Assembly (NCBI GenBank): GCA_016201905.1
Contig: JACQBQ010000018.1
Span: forward strand, 62,001-126,000
DNA: 64,000 nt
Reading direction: 5' to 3'
Source of the DNA: Candidatus Melainabacteria bacterium
GTDB taxonomy: Bacteria; Cyanobacteriota; Vampirovibrionia; 2-02-FULL-35-15
Shown: positions 63,883-64,000 of the stretch, one piece after another
Layout: every line of letters begins with the position of its first letter
Position numbering within the stretch: position 1 is the stretch's first letter
The notes under the pieces: model-generated
Seen by the model: only the letters and a program-made list of their open reading frames with translations
The model's database searches: none
Told to the model about the DNA's origin: nothing
Translations under genes and position numbers: made by a program

Positions 63883-64000
63883 ATGCAAAGAATTATCATA
63901 GTTTTAATTTTGTTAGTTTTTAGTTTTTGGCCTGCTCTTGCTCAGAATGCTTCAAAAATTGGAGTTGTTGATGGAGAGAAAGTTTTTGATTTGTATCCTG
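63883..64000 (+). CDS. OmpH/Skp periplasmic chaperone, N-terminal fragment
   Basis: AAGGAGAT lies six bases before ATG 63883. The visible 39 codons give a signal peptide (MQRIIIVLILLVFSFWPALAQ) and the start of the mature chain, KIGVVDGEKVFDLYP, which matches the KIGVVD...VF opening of Skp/OmpH. Skp holds unfolded outer-membrane proteins for BamA, which fits its place after bamA. The rest is beyond the window. Confidence 0.8.
   Translation, partial: MQRIIIVLILLVFSFWPALAQNASKIGVVDGEKVFDLYP

Overview
The window is an AT-rich bacterial chromosome segment, roughly one third G+C by eye, with dense coding and genes on both strands. The sequence suggests a Gram-negative-type, non-model relative of Cyanobacteria, most likely the flagellated non-photosynthetic lineage called Melainabacteria or Vampirovibrionia. 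The lineage call is an inference. It rests on an Omp85/BamA with three POTRA domains, the absence of rpmD (L30) between rpsE and rplO, DUF3326 and DUF4330 proteins typical of cyanobacteria, a SigF/SigB-type sigma factor, a glutathione synthetase, and FlhB plus a FliA-like sigma factor, which photosynthetic cyanobacteria lack. No photosynthesis gene is present, but one window cannot prove absence.

Layout. 0-5 kb: DUF4330 protein, alpha/beta hydrolase, orphan P-loop NTPase, a secreted repeat protein and DUF3326. 4.2-10.1 kb (minus strand): accD-accA-SDR-priA-degenerate XerC-like, probably one operon. 10.3-21 kb: gshB, mgtC-like, tRNA-Lys, AI-2E transporter, FAH-family hydrolase, ahcY, uvrC, rimO, queG, suhB. 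21-26 kb: two ribbon-helix-helix proteins, galE, a sigma factor, an oppD-like ATPase, and atpZ-atpI-atpB cut off from the rest of the ATP synthase genes. 26-30.4 kb: TPR lipoprotein-like protein, ispG, rpmE, grx, rsmA. 30.4-36.1 kb: a flagellar island with two unknown genes, flhB, a FliA-like sigma factor, a 495-residue protein that may be FliK-like, and an intact tyrosine recombinase. 36.2-47.5 kb: rplS-ppi-hemL, rnhB, trpE, a PfpI protein, thiS, an O-antigen-ligase-like protein, a glycine-zipper protein, a SPOR-like protein, tpiA and a GT9 glycosyltransferase. 47.7-59.1 kb (plus): rplD-rplW-rplB-rpsS-rplV-rpsC-rplP-rpmC-rpsQ-rplN-rplX-rplE-tRNA-Gly-rpsN-rpsH-rplF-rplR-rpsE-rplO-secY-mlaE. 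59.1-61.4 kb (minus): tuf-rpsJ-rplC. 61.8-64 kb: omp85 and the start of an ompH/skp gene.

Two things stand out. First, the universally conserved S10 operon is broken between rplC and rplD. A single inversion of about 47.7-59.1 kb would restore the textbook order tuf-rpsJ-rplC-rplD...secY-mlaE. The rplD-side breakpoint carries a cluster of short palindromic repeats, one of which overlaps the -35 of a good promoter for the displaced operon. Second, small palindromic elements have entered protein-coding genes: two unrelated ones in frame in uvrC, one in frame in priA, and one that supplies the stop codon of queG. Other repeats sit upstream of rpmE and flhB. Several ribosomal proteins also carry long low-complexity tails, including a histidine-rich tail on L22.
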